This document shows, piece by piece, positions 46,662 through 59,223 of a stretch of 64,000 nucleotides of DNA. The position numbers were made by a program, and so were the translations under genes. The notes under the pieces are model-generated. The model searched no databases. It had not been told where the DNA came from and was given only the letters and a program-made list of their open reading frames with translations. Source of the stretch: Clarkia xantiana subsp. parviflora (taxonomy: Eukaryota > Streptophyta > Magnoliopsida > Myrtales > Onagraceae); contig JAPTYO010000059.1 in NCBI GenBank assembly GCA_036873135.1, positions 11,835,066-11,899,065 on the forward strand, read 5' to 3'. How positions within the stretch are numbered: position 1 is the first letter of the stretch; the number at the start of each line of letters is the position of its first letter.

Positions 46662-48916
46662 TTAGCTAGCTAATCCTATAAATGGCGGCAAGATTATAGA
46701 TGATGATTTGCATATTCCGGATACAAGTTCATCTCCCACAAAAGGTATGGTTTTCCTAACAGTCACTACTATTTTCTCATCATTTTCCAACTCTTTTACT
46801 GTCTCACCCACACAGATTGCACCATAGTGGGTGCCTCCTCCCAGTTCCACAAGTCTAAAATGCCACTCCCCTTTATTCTTCTCCGACCTGTTTTCAACAA
46901 TTATCTCATCCTGGCAATACCAAACGACACATCACTTCAAACCAAGTGAAATAAAACGAGAACAAGAGCAATAAATAAGATATGTCACATGATGCACAAC
47001 TACTATTGTCTATTGAGCCACAAAGAATGGATACACAATCATCTTCCTTCCTTACTTATGTATAATTAGTAATGCAACAACTCTATCAAGTTTTGAGCAA
47101 TGAATGAAATGACAAACCTCAGTCTCAGCACTCCTCCTTGATCTAAAGGTAAAGTCTTTGAAGGGCATTGCAGAGAAACCTTTTCCCACAGCTTTCACAT
47201 ATGCTTCCTGCAATTTGAATTGATTGGTGGAGTGTATGTATCATCAAGCTGTTTATTTCTGTGACGTTAATATATCACTCTGATGATTTTAACTATATAT
47301 ATGGAGATCATTCAACTTGTCATTTACAGACAATAAAGATACGTTTGTTTGCAAGAATACATGAGGAATAGGAATCACGAAGAAGATGTTTGACTGCAAA
47401 TAAAGTTTGAAATAAGAATCTGAATTCCACCATTATAAAGAATAACCATTCTTAACTCTCAACCTAAGAATGACCAACCCATATTCATCAGTACTTATTC
47501 AGCTTACCAAACATGTTGTAAATGAATCGAACCAAAACCATCTTTCTTACCTTGAGAGTCCATAACTTGAGAAACTGGCGGCGTTGGAGTTCAGGGTCTG
47601 AAATCGAACTCAAAGTTTCCTCTTCCAGAGGAGAGAAAAATCGTTCAGCAAGCTTTAAGATATTGTGCTTTGGCTTCCGTTGCTTCTCCTCAATATCAAC
47701 ACCAATCTACACTTGAGAAGGAGTACATAGAATCACTACAAATATCTAACATTTTAGAAGCTGCTTTTTCTTCTAGGAACTACAATGTTATTACCAAAAA
47801 TAGAATTTATCTGCAAATACAAAAGAGAACCAACCGGTCGATTTAAAGTCACTCCACAAGCTATGAGAGAAGGCGTGTGTGAAATGTTAAAATGGATTGG
47901 TGGCGGCGACCAATCGTTGTCATCGTCCCACTCCAACTACCCATAACAACGAAATAAACAAATCAGGCAACACGAGAAAGGTTAAGAAAGGAAGACGGTA
48001 CATAATGGCAACTATTAGACTGTGCAACTGACCTCAGGCTTTCCATGTTTGTTCTTCCGAAATTTTAAGCATTCTGGTTTACTTTGACCATTGATTTGAT
48101 CTAGTACGAAACTTCTTGTTAAGTCGATTGGAAGAATATTTGTACAAGTTCTTGAAACAATTATGCAAGATACAATTAGATAGAGAACCGAACAATTTTC
48201 GAACTTTAGTGACAGACAATTAACAAGCATCGACCGTATCCTGAAAGTTGCTATGCAAAAAGACAATGAAAGAGAAAAGAAGGAAATCTCAAATCAGAAA
48301 CAATATTTTTTAGAAGTCTTTTCATAAAATATCTAACCATTTCCCTGATGTTTCTAACTAACTTAACAGCTCGACATTTGAGCTTCACTTTTTAGCTTGA
48401 GAAACAACAACTCATCTACCTTGAATTTTTGAAGTATTTGTTAGTCACACACTTCTACTAACAAGTGCAAGAATCATTCCTAGTGATTAGACATATACAG
48501 ATAGACTTACATCTTGCAATAGTAGTTCGGACCAAGACACGAGCCAAGAGAGATCCTTTCCAGATGTGGTCACCGCGTGCCCCAGAAATGGATTTCCTCT
48601 CATGTGGTGACAGGATGTTTTCGTATTGATTGAGAAGAGCATCACTTTTCACTTCATCAGGAACAGTATACCACAGATGGGTCTCCCTAAAGAAATACAT
48701 TTTCCATAAATCTCATGAAATAAAGATCTTGAATAAATATAACTTTTTTTGTTTGCTTAGTAGATCTTGAATAATGAATATAGTAAGCAAGTCAGTGAAC
48801 CCTTACAATCTAGATGGAAGTTGTATAGGGACTAGAGGTGCTGATCCAGTGCATAAGTTCCTTTGCAAGCAGAAGTTGTTCATTGGGACTCTCGTTAATT
48901 TCCAGAGTCGATTCAT
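46662..48916 (-). CDS. 4'-phosphopantetheinyl transferase (Sfp/AASDHPPT-like)
   Basis: This family moves 4'-phosphopantetheine from CoA to a serine of carrier proteins, such as acyl carrier protein, making them active. Exons are 48916-48807, 48686-48511, 48100-48033, 47936-47835, 47706-47551, 47207-47118 and 46910-46662. Phases close to 316 aa, or 305 from the second in-frame ATG at 48883. Landmarks are ETHLWYTVPDEV, ECLKFRKNKHGKPE, IHFNISHTPSLIACGV, the metal-binding IGVDIEEK at 153-160, and FLKLWTLKEAYVKAVGKG spanning the exon 5/6 junction (the WxxKEAxxKA signature). A TGA directly before 48916 limits the frame on the 5' side. An overlapping upstream ORF may lower translation. No fault is seen. 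Organelle targeting is not evident. Confidence 0.92.
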
Positions 48917-48920
48917 TCAT
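48810..48920 (-). CDS. upstream ORF overlapping the transferase start (36 codons)
   Basis: An ATG at 48920 opens a 36-codon frame (MNESTLEINESPNEQ...) that ends at TAG at 48812, inside exon 1 but in another frame. Its ATG is 4 bp upstream of the first in-frame ATG of the transferase. If transcription starts upstream, ribosomes would meet it first, so leaky scanning would be needed. Whether it is translated is inference, and the second start at 48883 also lies within it. Confidence 0.4.
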   Translation of the reverse strand: MNESTLEINESPNEQLLLAKELMHWISTSSPYTTSI

Positions 48921-49640
48921 ACTGAGGACTAGAAATATGTCTCACAACATCCATCTTCACATGAATTAGAAGCTCAGAAGGCAAATATATGAGAGCGAAT
49001 GAAACTGCAGCGTCTAATCAAGAGCTCACTACAAAAAGAATTGACATGAAGGAGAGTCAGGCGCCTAACACCTATAATAGTCCGTTGAAAAAATCTAATT
49101 CATTCAACATTGCAATCAAGACATAATTTAGTCCAAACACAAACTACTAACTTCAGATACCAAGTCATAATTCAAACAGCATGTCTTCTTCGAGTTTTAA
49201 TAAGAGCATAGAATCACCTGAAATACAGGTGGTGCTGCTGGTGAACATGCCGGTAGGTGCTGCTGCCGGGAATGCCAGTGGCAGTGGTGCCGCTGCAATT
49301 CGGCCGTGCGGGAGGAGAAAAGGGGTCAGAGAGCGAGAGCGAATGCGAGAAGAGAGTCTGACTTGAAAAACTGATAGAGCGCAGGAAGTAGTTAACCGAA
49401 CTTTTTTCAATTAAATAGTTATGTTAATATAGTTAAAAATAAGGGATAAATATACCTTTTATACAATTTGTTTGACCGGAATTTACTTAATCTAGGCTTT
49501 TTTTTTAAATAAAAAGAATAAGTTAGTAGTAGCAACTCTAGACCCGGAATTCACTTAATATGGTTTGTTTACAAATAGTACGACCATAATTCTAAAATAT
49601 AATAAACTTATTCCGAATTAATCTTATTGGGGAACAAAAG
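48917..49640. other. transferase upstream region, no other gene seen
   Basis: Holds the presumed promoter and 5' UTR. TTTCTAGTCCTCAG near 48921-48934 (minus strand) could be an acceptor for a 5' UTR intron. The GC-richer block at 49230-49370 may be a 5' non-coding exon. Confidence 0.35.
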
Positions 49641-49936
49641 ACATCAATCCCTATAAATACTCTATTATCTTCATTAAAAAAAATGTTGATCACTCTCTTT
49701 TTACTCTTAAAGTGCTACTTTATCTCTCTACAATAGAGAAGTGACTTGAGCATTGTTGAGCATTGGTGTGGGTTTACCGGACTACGGCTCGGTTCACCCC
49801 ATCTTGCTAGGATAATGAACGGATGCTAAAGGCAAGCCAATATACAAGGCAAACAAACATCCTGAGGCGAACATACGTAACTAATGAAAGGAAGACAATC
49901 GACTAACAGAGATCAAGTCCGAAAGCTAATCCAACA
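49640..49936 (+). mobile_element. possible LTR fragment (gypsy-like R-U5)
   Basis: CTATAAATACTCT near 49651 acts like a TATA box. A pyrimidine-rich leader and GACTTGAGCATTGGTGTGGG then resemble the R region of plant gypsy LTRs. The right end is probably CCAACA at 49936. The left border and any partner LTR were not found. Confidence 0.35.
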
Positions 49937-50874
49937 ATGGTGATTGAAATAGTGTTTATCAACTTTGTGGTGTTTAAAATTGTGTTTCTCAAAATTTGAC
50001 TTAAATTTGAGGCTAGCTAAATCCTTTTTCAAAAATATAACTTGGACGGTACTTATTTTTTGTGCTCAGACTCATGCTAATGATGAGCTCGAAAATTTTA
50101 GGCTCAGCCTAATGAAAAATCCTATCCACCCGGCTAAATTCAACTTTTTTTTTTCTAATAATAACTAATTAAGTATTTGTTAGGGTGTGTATGAGTAAAG
50201 AGTCGAGATCTTCATTTATAATTAGTGACTCTTTATGGATAAAAACATTTAGCGCACTCTTATATTATCAGCCGACTTTACTTACTCTAAAGAGTTAAAG
50301 AGTTAAATATAATAGTAGATGTAATTTACCGATTAAGTTGGAAACATAAAGAAAGCTTGCTTCATTTCGCGTTATAATTGCTTGCTCCACTACTTTACTT
50401 ACGTTCATCTAGGTAGTTCAGATTACTGATATACATGAATAACCAACTACGCTACATCAGTCAACTACTTACTTGCATATCTTGGAATTGACCTAATTAA
50501 TATTCATACAACCACAAGTGTATTAAGTTTTGTTAGGAGTGACGATCACAATATCTTGTGAATTTCTGATTTAGTATTTCTATTTCATCTAAAAAAACAA
50601 ACCACATTCGATTTCTAGGAATTGGATGTTGTAGAATATACTTATAATTAAGACGACCTCCTTGAAGAGTGGGACGAATCCATCATGAAGTATTGAGAAA
50701 AACATGAGGCATATTACATGATGATCAGACTTGATTGGGGATCAGATATTGCTACACTTAATCAAGAAAGCCCAATATAAATGAGATATGATATGGATCC
50801 GGGTATGTACAATTTGATCACGTGTATATTGTCTCGTCCCCCAGCTATAGCTAGCTAATAAAATTCATCATCGA
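49937..50874. other. intergenic DNA downstream of ROPGEF
   Basis: No gene seen. The ROPGEF 3' UTR should lie just left of 50875. Confidence 0.4.
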
Positions 50875-53435
50875 TCAGTGCCGTGAAGAGGGTGTCCTGA
50901 GGGGGTTCAAATTGAGGTACGCACTCACTTTGCTCCCAATACTAAACGGTGTTTTGGCCGTTTCATCATCTCCCACGTGGCGGTGCTCTACTGAGATGTT
51001 TCTCAAAACCTTGTTCGAATCTTTCTTCTCCAGCTTCGTCCATCCCATCATGTCCGAGAGTGTCACCGAAGTTGGTGTCGCCACGGCAAGCTGCTGCATT
51101 GCCTCGTCATTTTCGTCGTCGTCATCACATGAGTTATGTTCTAGCTGGTGGTTAGTAATATTTTGGCGAGAGGGGGTCTTTGCGATGTGTATATGTTCGG
51201 GCGAGGGTAGTGATGGTGGGTCACGAGCGAGCGAGTCAGCCTCGAGCACGTCCTCGATCCGAGACAGCACCGTGTAGGCTAAGCTTTCGATCACTCTTGA
51301 GTAGCTCTCCAGCACTGCCTGCCCAACATCCTGCATGCGGATCAACAACAATTATCCGCTATTAACCTTAAATTTTAGCTAGGGTTAACAACTTAAAAAC
51401 AGTATAACTTGTTATGTTGCTAATCGCTATCCCATATTTAAAATGTTGATGATATCATATTTGTTGGTTTTTACTTTGATTTAATTTGTGTTAAATTGAC
51501 ATTTTAAGCAACCAAAATATGTTATTTTTCACTTTTTCGATTTCTCTTGATTTGATGCTTAAAAACATGTTTTTATTCCGTCAATTTTAAGAGGAAAAAA
51601 AAGTGAAAAACAACCAATTTGATCGAGTTGAGACTGTTTTAGGTTCTTAAGCCTAAATCTTATTCTTAAAATCATAAAAGCATGATTTGAACCGGACATG
51701 ATGAGAAAATGTATTATGTAACACAACAATTAATTAGTTAGGAACAAGTTTTAAGTAATAATAAAAATTACCCACCCTGTTGTCTTGAATCTTGGAGATG
51801 TCCAAGGAAGATTGAGGAAGGCCAGGGAAGTGCTGCTTGAGCAAGATGAGGATGGTCTCCGCCCTCTCCTCAAACAGCTCCCTCTTCTCCAAGCTCACCG
51901 CCGTTGCTGTTGCCCACGACGACTTCACCTCCATGTTGTTCATCTTCCTTCTCCATATCACGATCGACGCCTCTATCCTGTTCTTTAGGTCAAGCACTTT
52001 GTGCTCCGTCGATAAATCCACTGTCGAAAGAAATTGATTTGGATCAAAATGCTCCACTGTTATGCTTTTGTATATCGACTCCCCCAGACTCGACCGTCCA
52101 TTCTGCAATCAAATTATATTTCATATTTTGTGACAAAATACTGAATTTTAATACCAATGCAGATGATATATACATACCTTTGGTAGGGATTCAATGTAGT
52201 CTTCAGGAATCTCCATTTCAGATAGAACTTGAGCATTTATAGCCATGGCTGCTTTCAGGACTTGATTCACAGACTCCTTTTGAAACACCAACCATTTTCT
52301 TGCGCTGGTAGACAGTCCGTTGGTCGGAACCCTAACTGTCGGTAGCCACCACTTATCGTCCTTCCTTTGCTCGGATTCCTTGTCATCTTTCGACCCGTAC
52401 CAAAATTCGTTATTACAACCCCCAAAGTTGTCCAAGCAACCCTAATCCATTATGATTCATCAGAAACCCTAACCTATATAGTAGAAAAAGAAAAAACAAA
52501 CAGCATAACTTAATTTGCCCTACAAGGAGCATGTTGTCGAGCTTCCGGAGAGCCGGTATATTCATGCTTAGATCTTTTCTTTGTCGAGTCACCATTATCT
52601 GCCACACAGCAGGCATATACATCAATATATTGGAACATAGAATGAAAGATTCATAAGATGAGATTAATTCTTCTTTCTTTTGGAAGAAAACAGCAGTTAC
52701 CTCCATGTTAGTACCATCTTTGGAAGCTTGTTGGGATGGAACCAACTCGACTATATGATCAGTCACGGAAAGTAGCCAGTTGATTTCTTTTCGCCATTTT
52801 GATTTTCTGTCTTCAGGCATCGGCTGCAGTTTCCGCTGCTCCCCAAACACAGATGCTGCATTTCTCCAAAAACCAAATTAAACCATCAATATATATTTTT
52901 ATATATATATCAACACATATATGCATTGTACGTACAAAAACAGAATTTAATTCGATTCAACAAAACCAGCATTAATTTACCGAAGAAAAATAAATTGTGC
53001 CTAATGACAAGACGTACTTACCGGCAAGATTCGTGATGGCATTCGACAATGCTAGAGCCGATGAAACTCCCTTTCCTCCACCTGACATATCCTCGCCTAG
53101 AAGCAATTTCGCGAACCTCTCCTTCATCATTTCAATATCTGCATCACGAAAACAATCCCCTGTTGTGTTCATGCTGATATACAGTTGCGTTTTATGGACA
53201 AAAAGGATAGGAAAAACTCATAGCATGGTTTATGTGGTGCTTGTATGATATGTTATTGTGTACCTGATGATCGATCCCTAGAAGGCGGTCCAGGGGTCTG
53301 AATCCCATCTAGACAAAGCATTGGGTCAGGGCCCCACCCTGGGTGCCAAGTCTCCAATGGCAAGCGCTCACCTATGGTTTTGGGGTCGTGGTCGTGGGAG
53401 AGTACCCCATCCAGATTCGGTTTCTCGTAATCCAT
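50875..53435 (-). CDS. ROPGEF: ROP guanine nucleotide exchange factor with PRONE domain
   Basis: ROPGEFs switch plant ROP/RAC GTPases on at the plasma membrane, often downstream of receptor kinases, and set cell polarity. Exons are 53435-53264, 53138-53022, 52855-52701, 52598-52524, 52441-52178, 52102-51776 and 51330-50875. GT-AG borders and phases close to 521 aa, within the family's range. The PRONE domain runs from about residue 58 to 406: [117 protein letters not shown] and [14 protein letters not shown]. The variable tail ends TPSSRH and likely carries autoinhibition. No break is seen. The paralogue number cannot be decided. Confidence 0.95.
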
Positions 53436-54243
53436 GCCTCTACCCGTTGTCTGCTGTTTGATTATATATAGCTACTTACACTTTTGAATGCCCCGTAAAG
53501 ATGTACCAACCACCAGTCACTTGCCCCGATCTCACATGAATGAGATGGAGAAGTGAAATGCGTCACGCTACAAATTGTCAGCCCTAATAATAATGTCTTT
53601 CTTCAAGAGGATATTGCCATCTTTCTTACATGGATATTGCCAACTTACCACTTCCAACCATTATGTATCTGTTTTTATGGGTGCATGGCGGAAGGGCTGG
53701 GTTGGGTTGGGTTGGGGCATGAGAAAGATGGCGCATAAAAGAGAAGAAGAAAAAGAAGTTTAATATGATGATGAATAAGAACATTACCATATCCCAAAAA
53801 AAGTAAGTTACTTACAACGGTTTGTTTTGACGATGGAGCTAAAAAGCTGGGAAATCCTTAAACCATATTTTGTGTTGTCCATATATCTTCTAGCCTAATT
53901 TTGTACATGTGTCCTCTGTTTTTCAATGGACTCTTTTCTACTTTTTCTAGAAGCTTCATTGTTTCACAACTCATGCTAAAATATGATTACGCTGTGATGC
54001 TCCATTCATTCATGTAATAAATGGAACTGTTAGGTACAGTTGCTAATTTTGCTTAATATTAATATTATTCTCTTCACTACTAAAAGAAATCATTCATATT
54101 TCCAAAGTCGATATCTCAGCCATCATACGATATGGAGGATCATTTATTAGCGACTGTGATAAGAAAAGAAAAGACACGACAATACCGAGTTTTCACAGCA
54201 AGATTCATCATCACACACAATGCAGGTAATATTAAGATGTGAT
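53436..54243. other. intergenic, ROPGEF promoter and peroxiredoxin 3' flank
   Basis: About 800 bp between two minus-strand genes. It should hold the ROPGEF promoter/5' UTR on the left and the peroxiredoxin 3' UTR on the right. No other gene is seen. Confidence 0.4.
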
Positions 54244-55875
54244 TCAGAGAGCTGCAATAATGTCATCGGCGCTAGAGACGGTGAATTCTCCCCCAGATTC
54301 CACATTTGCAGCCTTCACCTTGAGGTCTTCAACCAAGAGGGCGAACCTCCTTGAGCGGGTGCCAAGCCCCTTCTCCCCTAAATCGAGCTCAAGCCCAAGG
54401 GCATGCGTGTACTTTGCAGATCCATCAGCCAAGAACTTGACATGCTTGTTATCAGGGTAGGTCTTTGCCCATGCCTTCATCACAAAAGGGTCGTTCACTG
54501 TGTGTGTATTAATCAATAAAAAAATAATCAGATATTGCAAAAGGCATGCTCTAAATGTCACAACAGATGTTTCGCTAATCAAAGAAATGTCCGATCTACT
54601 GATTGATCATACAGGCTATGACTACATAAATGTTATTCTAGGTTGATTATTGACTTGGTGTTCTTGATTGATCATTATATTATATCCAAGTCAATATTGA
54701 AATAAAGATCAATAGGTAAAAACAAGGTCAAGATGAAACAACACCAAGCCTAATAAAATAATAACCCTTGAGAAAGTAATAGTTAGAATTAGATGATCCA
54801 TATTCTTTCAAAGTAAGCAAAGCTCTTAAGAGTCTCAGCAGCTGAAGCATAAGAGGCCATGTCTGTCCTCCCTCCACTATTTATATAGTATTCAGAAATG
54901 ATATTTTTTGATGCTCTTAAAGTTGTTCATAATTAAATATGCAAAAAATAGCATAAGGAATCAATATCAAAGAACCACAGAATCATAAATAATTTATGAA
55001 TAATATAGTTAAGTCAACTTTGGTCAGAAAAGTGAATCCCCAGGAGGTTATCCCATGTACTAACATCGTTCAGGACACATACCACATGTTTTATATAACA
55101 CGAATTTCTTTTCAGAAATAGAGGATATCCCAACCCAATTGATTTTAGCAGTATCTCAAGTAATATATAGAGAAAATTTGGGAGTTTATATATGAAAACA
55201 AATTCAATCCAGACATTAGAAGATGAAGGGAGGGGTGCAATAATATATTGCAAACGTCTAAAGAAATATTACTTGAGTAGTATACGTTCTGGTTAAGTTC
55301 AATAAATAACAAATGTATTGCTGAGTGTTCTTGATGTATATCAAAACTTGGAACGCTTCAGCAGATTTTAATGATAGATAAGCATATTTACTTTACGCAG
55401 TGATGGTTCCATCTAATAGAATAGCAATTTAAACCAAGAAATGAACAAAGACCAATCAGAGCGAATGGAGAGCGAAAGGAGAATATATACCACTGAGGCA
55501 CAGAATCTCATCGACGCCCTTCGATTTAAGCTCCTCTGCTTTCTCGATGAACCCCGGAACATGCTTCAAGCTGTATTATCAACAAATGGAGGTCAATATC
55601 AAAATTCTACCTACCAAGTACCAAGAACAGACAGAACCTCAATCGCAAGCATTTGATCCACTAATAAGCATCAGATCCGTACCGAAAATACAGAAAAGTG
55701 AGGAGTGGCAGCAGCAGTACCTGCAGGTGGGGGTGAAGGCGCCGGGAACGCCAAAGAGGATGACTTTCTTGCCGGCGGCGAGGGAGTGGACGGAGATGTG
55801 CTGGAGCTGGTCCTGCTCGTCGAAATAGGCGAGAGTGCCGTCGGGCAAGGCGTCGCCGGTGCTGATAGGGGCCAT
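54244..55875 (-). CDS. PRXIIB: type II peroxiredoxin, cytosolic (PRXIIB-like)
   Basis: Thiol peroxidase that reduces H2O2 and alkyl hydroperoxides, recycled by glutaredoxin or thioredoxin. Exons are 55875-55721, 55570-55491 and 54497-54244 with GT-AG borders. The total is 162 aa, the usual cytosolic PRXII length. It starts [20 protein letters not shown] without a transit peptide. The peroxidatic cysteine is C51 in the conserved [10 protein letters not shown], whose codon lies just before the first intron, and the resolving cysteine is C76 in [41 protein letters not shown] and [12 protein letters not shown] are family hallmarks. Intron 2 is about 1 kb. No damage is seen. PRXIIB, C and D cannot be separated reliably. 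Confidence 0.95.
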
Positions 55876-57044
55876 GTCGCGAGGTTGTGGGATTCGATTG
55901 GACGGAGAGTTCTAAGCTGTGTAGAGAGGAGACGGTGAAAAGGAAAGAGCATGTGATGGAAATGGAAGGTCCCTTCTTTCTGATACTATTTATAAATAAT
56001 AATCACATTTCTGTATGAAACCCGACCCAGATGATCAGTAGCGGTACGGATTTTAGTTCGGGTTATTAGCTGGGTACTTGTTTTATATTTTATTTTATTT
56101 GTAAAACCAAAACGTAGCATGCAACCTCCATGCCGTTATGATCATGAACAATTTTTCATTCACATAATCACTAACGGGATTAAACCTCTAACCTCTGGTT
56201 AAAAATGAAACGCTGAACCAATATACCATTGTTACATGGTTGATTAGGCGTTCTGGTAATTTGAAAGCTTTAATATTATTATTGATTGTAAATTTCTTGA
56301 TGTACCACCCATGCATTATCTAATTTATCTTTGCACAATTGGCAACTTTGAAACTCTAATAACGTTATTAAAAAATTAAATTAGGATCTTGAAAATGTTA
56401 TATTAAATTATTATTTTTTATTATTTTATTATATATTTACTTATATAACTATAAAAATATTATATCATTTTATACTTATACATGTATTAATAACTTTATC
56501 TTCTGTAATATTTTTATAATTATGAGTATCATAATTATAACCATAATTTTTAAAATAAATTATATATAAATATATATATATATACTTTAATTTACAAATT
56601 ATTTAAATGTAAAAACGAATTTCACGTTGTTTAAACAATTATTAAAGTACTATAATTTAAGATGATACAGTAATCTATCAGAATCTACTGACCATAAATA
56701 TCGCGTTATTATGATCAAAACCCTCCACTCCAACACAATCAATCAACTCTCAAATTATTCCCAAAAAAAAAACTCTCAAATTATATTCATTCGTGCTCAG
56801 ACTCAGTAGGGTTCGCTTCTGTCCAACTAACTAACCAACGGAATTACGCTCATTTTGCTTGACCGTTGCAGACTCAACTTTTTATTATTTTTTAACCAAA
56901 AAAAAAAAATTATTATTATTTGTTTTGGGCCGATAGACTCCAACTCACAGTGCTGTTGGAAGCCTCCACACTTCCAAATTCAGGTCCAAGTATTTTGGGT
57001 CACATTACGTATGTAAGCCCATGATCCATTACATTCATAATTAT
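55876..57044. other. peroxiredoxin upstream region and intergenic DNA
   Basis: The TATTTATAAATAATA word near 55987-56001 is a plausible TATA region for the minus-strand peroxiredoxin gene. The rest is AT-rich without a gene. Confidence 0.4.
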
Positions 57045-57052
57045 CTACAACT

Positions 57053-57616
57053 AGAGCCGGCAATGGTGCGGTGAAAATCAAATAACCATGGTTATTCGCA
57101 CCATTTACCGCAATGGTTAACCGCACCATTATGGTGAGGGGCGGTTATGGTGATGAATCTTGTAACCGTAATGGTTATGGTTGTGGTTATGGTATTCAGT
57201 CTATAACCGCGGTTATAACCATCACCTATTTCCCACCCGCCATTTTTTTGTCTATATTTCTTATTTATTAGGTAACCACGATTGTAAGTGATGGCGAATG
57301 AGGATCGATGATCGCAAGTGGTAGCCAATTGAAGATGTGTTTTTTTAATTGAGTAAAACAATGAAGTTATGTTTAATTTGGATTTCGTGTATGAAACAAT
57401 AAATGTGTATTTACTTTTCTTGTATGAAATAATGATGTTGTATTAGTTTGAATGATTGTGGTTAAATGGTTTAATCGTGGTAAAAAACCATGGTTATGGT
57501 ATGAAAAATCATAACCGCAGTGGTTATGGTTATGGATATGGTATGAGTGAAAAAAATATGGTATGGTTATGGTATTAGTGTTATTCGCACCATACTCTCA
57601 CCATCGCCAGCCCTAG
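57053..57616. mobile_element. hAT-like MITE (564 bp)
   Basis: CTACAACT flanks both sides (57045-57052, 57617-57624), an exact 8-bp duplication. AGAGCCGGCAATGGTG at the left resembles AGGGCTGGCGATGGTG read inward from the right. The inside repeats GGTTATGG/CCATAACC words in both orientations. An 8-bp duplication with RGCYGGC ends is hAT-like. A frame on the minus strand (57092-57361) is a product of the repeats. Confidence 0.78.
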
Positions 57617-57624
57617 CTACAACT

Positions 57625-58507
57625 GAAGCGTGAAACGAGGAGTAATTGCCCCCCTTAACTTTTGGGTGTTGCTACTCCCTGTGAAATTTCCAGTAAAATT
57701 TCTATAAATCGTGATATAGTAGGGTTTCACCAAGCATCAATACATTTGTTCATTTACTTTTTCTTTCTTACTTTCTATTGAAATTTCACATTTTAAAGAT
57801 TTACTCTTAAATTTTAGTGACATATGTTTTTAAATTTAAAAGTTTAATTTTTTTTTTTTATTCTTTTAAAATCTTACATTCTTCCAATTTATTTACATTA
57901 ATTGTTTTCTTTTAGTTTATTTCTTACTGTCAGACAAAAGTTCAAGTTTCACCCGCTAAATGAGTTTTTTTTGGTATATCCAAGATTATTATTTTTATTT
58001 TGGGCCGGGAGTAGTAAGATTAAAGTCATTCCCAATATGGCGTTTTCAATGGGATTCGACCTCGATCGCTCCTAAGAACACAACTTGCTTTACCATTGGT
58101 TCCCACTAATTGAGTTAATGCGTATTCTCTTCTCATATTTTCAAGACTGAGATGTGAAAGAAAGCACAAGAGAGGTGAGGTGTTGATGTTGTTGTACACA
58201 CACAACATGCAGAAGCACAAGAGAGAGAGAGCTTGATATAATAATATAATATAACCGGAAAAAAAAGAGGTATATAACATCAGAAGCAATCAACGACCCT
58301 CTCCATTGATGATTATCCTATCCTAGTCTAGCTATAAATATGAGGTGGTGATTGTTGATGATGTTATAATAATCAGTTTCGCCTTGTATATAAAAAATAT
58401 ATTCTTCAAGGCCCTTAATTAGCTAGCTAGTGTTGCTACCTAAAGTACGTATATATAGAGTTATTAAATGAATTAGTCGGTAACAGAAGGCGCCTCATTG
58501 GAGACAA
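57625..58507. other. intergenic DNA downstream of the bHLH exon
   Basis: AT-rich. No gene seen. The bHLH transcript's 3' UTR should lie just left of 58508. Confidence 0.4.
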
Positions 58508-58651
58508 TTAACAGGTTGAGGCAGCCCAGTATTCAGCAACTCCATTTACATTTACATGCTCATCATTCCCCAACTGATCATGAACAGCAGTGTATGATAT
58601 GGGGACTATGCACAGCCCTCTACTCCTCAGCTTCTCTTCTTCACCACAAAC
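58508..58651 (-). CDS. last coding exon of a bHLH transcription factor (partial)
   Basis: A 144-bp exon follows a good acceptor (CATCCACCC-like tract, then TGCAG at 58652). It encodes 47 aa and a TAA stop. EEEKLRSRGLCIVPISYTAVH matches the conserved C-terminal tail (LRSRGLCLVPIS) of the plant bHLH68/112/123/133-like group. The bHLH domain itself would be in upstream exons, which on this strand lie at higher coordinates. None is found before the window edge at 64000. A copia element begins about 100 bp into the upstream intron. The gene may therefore have a very long intron, or be broken. Confidence 0.8.
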   Translation of the reverse strand, partial: VCGEEEKLRSRGLCIVPISYTAVHDQLGNDEHVNVNGVAEYWAASTC

Positions 58652-58750
58652 CTGCATCCACCCACATTTTGTACTAGTTTATCACATAACTCAAACATGT
58701 ACGGTTACCATTTGACATATATATATAATTAACCCCGAGATAAAGGGGGT

Positions 58751-59209
58751 TGTAAAAATAACGAAGTGCCGATATGCACTTGCCCAAGACCGTACTTCAC
58801 CAAATAGAGAAGAACTCGTATATATGTAACTCTCTTACTCTAAATATGATATCTTGGAGACTTACACTTTGTAGTGCTGGTTGGTGTATTTTCCTACTTG
58901 CTTGCTACAAGTGACCCAACTCCTATTTATAGTCTCCTAAAGATTTCTCTAGACTCTTGGAAATCTCTAGACTAAGAATATCCTAGAAACTCTCTAGAAA
59001 CTACTTAGATCCTAGACTTATCTAGACAACTTAACCTAGACAAATTATCTATATGTTTCTTCAACTTAGCCCAACTCCCTCTTAGCCCAAATCTTCAAGT
59101 CTTGGCCCAATGATGGTAAGTTGGTCCTAGCCCTGAAGGTGCGTTCTTCTTGGCACATGATGGTAAGTTGTTCTTAGCCCATGAAGGTAAGTTCATGTTG
59201 ATCTTAACA
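58751..59209 (-). mobile_element. 3' LTR of a gag-only copia element
   Basis: A 459-bp LTR with TG...CA borders, bounded on its inner side by a polypurine tract (GTTGAGGGGGAG on the minus strand, 59210-59221). Its first 103 plus-strand bases recur at 60916-61018 with a single difference. TCTAGA and CTTGG/CCCA words recur inside. It is transcribed, if at all, on the minus strand. Confidence 0.88.
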
Positions 59210-59223
59210 CTCCCCCTCAACAT

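Noticed and set aside
49165..49410. 81-aa minus-strand frame as a transit-peptide exon of the phosphopantetheinyl transferase
   Set aside because: The frame that leads into the transferase has a TGA directly before 48916, so an upstream exon could not extend the protein through this exon start. It may be 5' non-coding.
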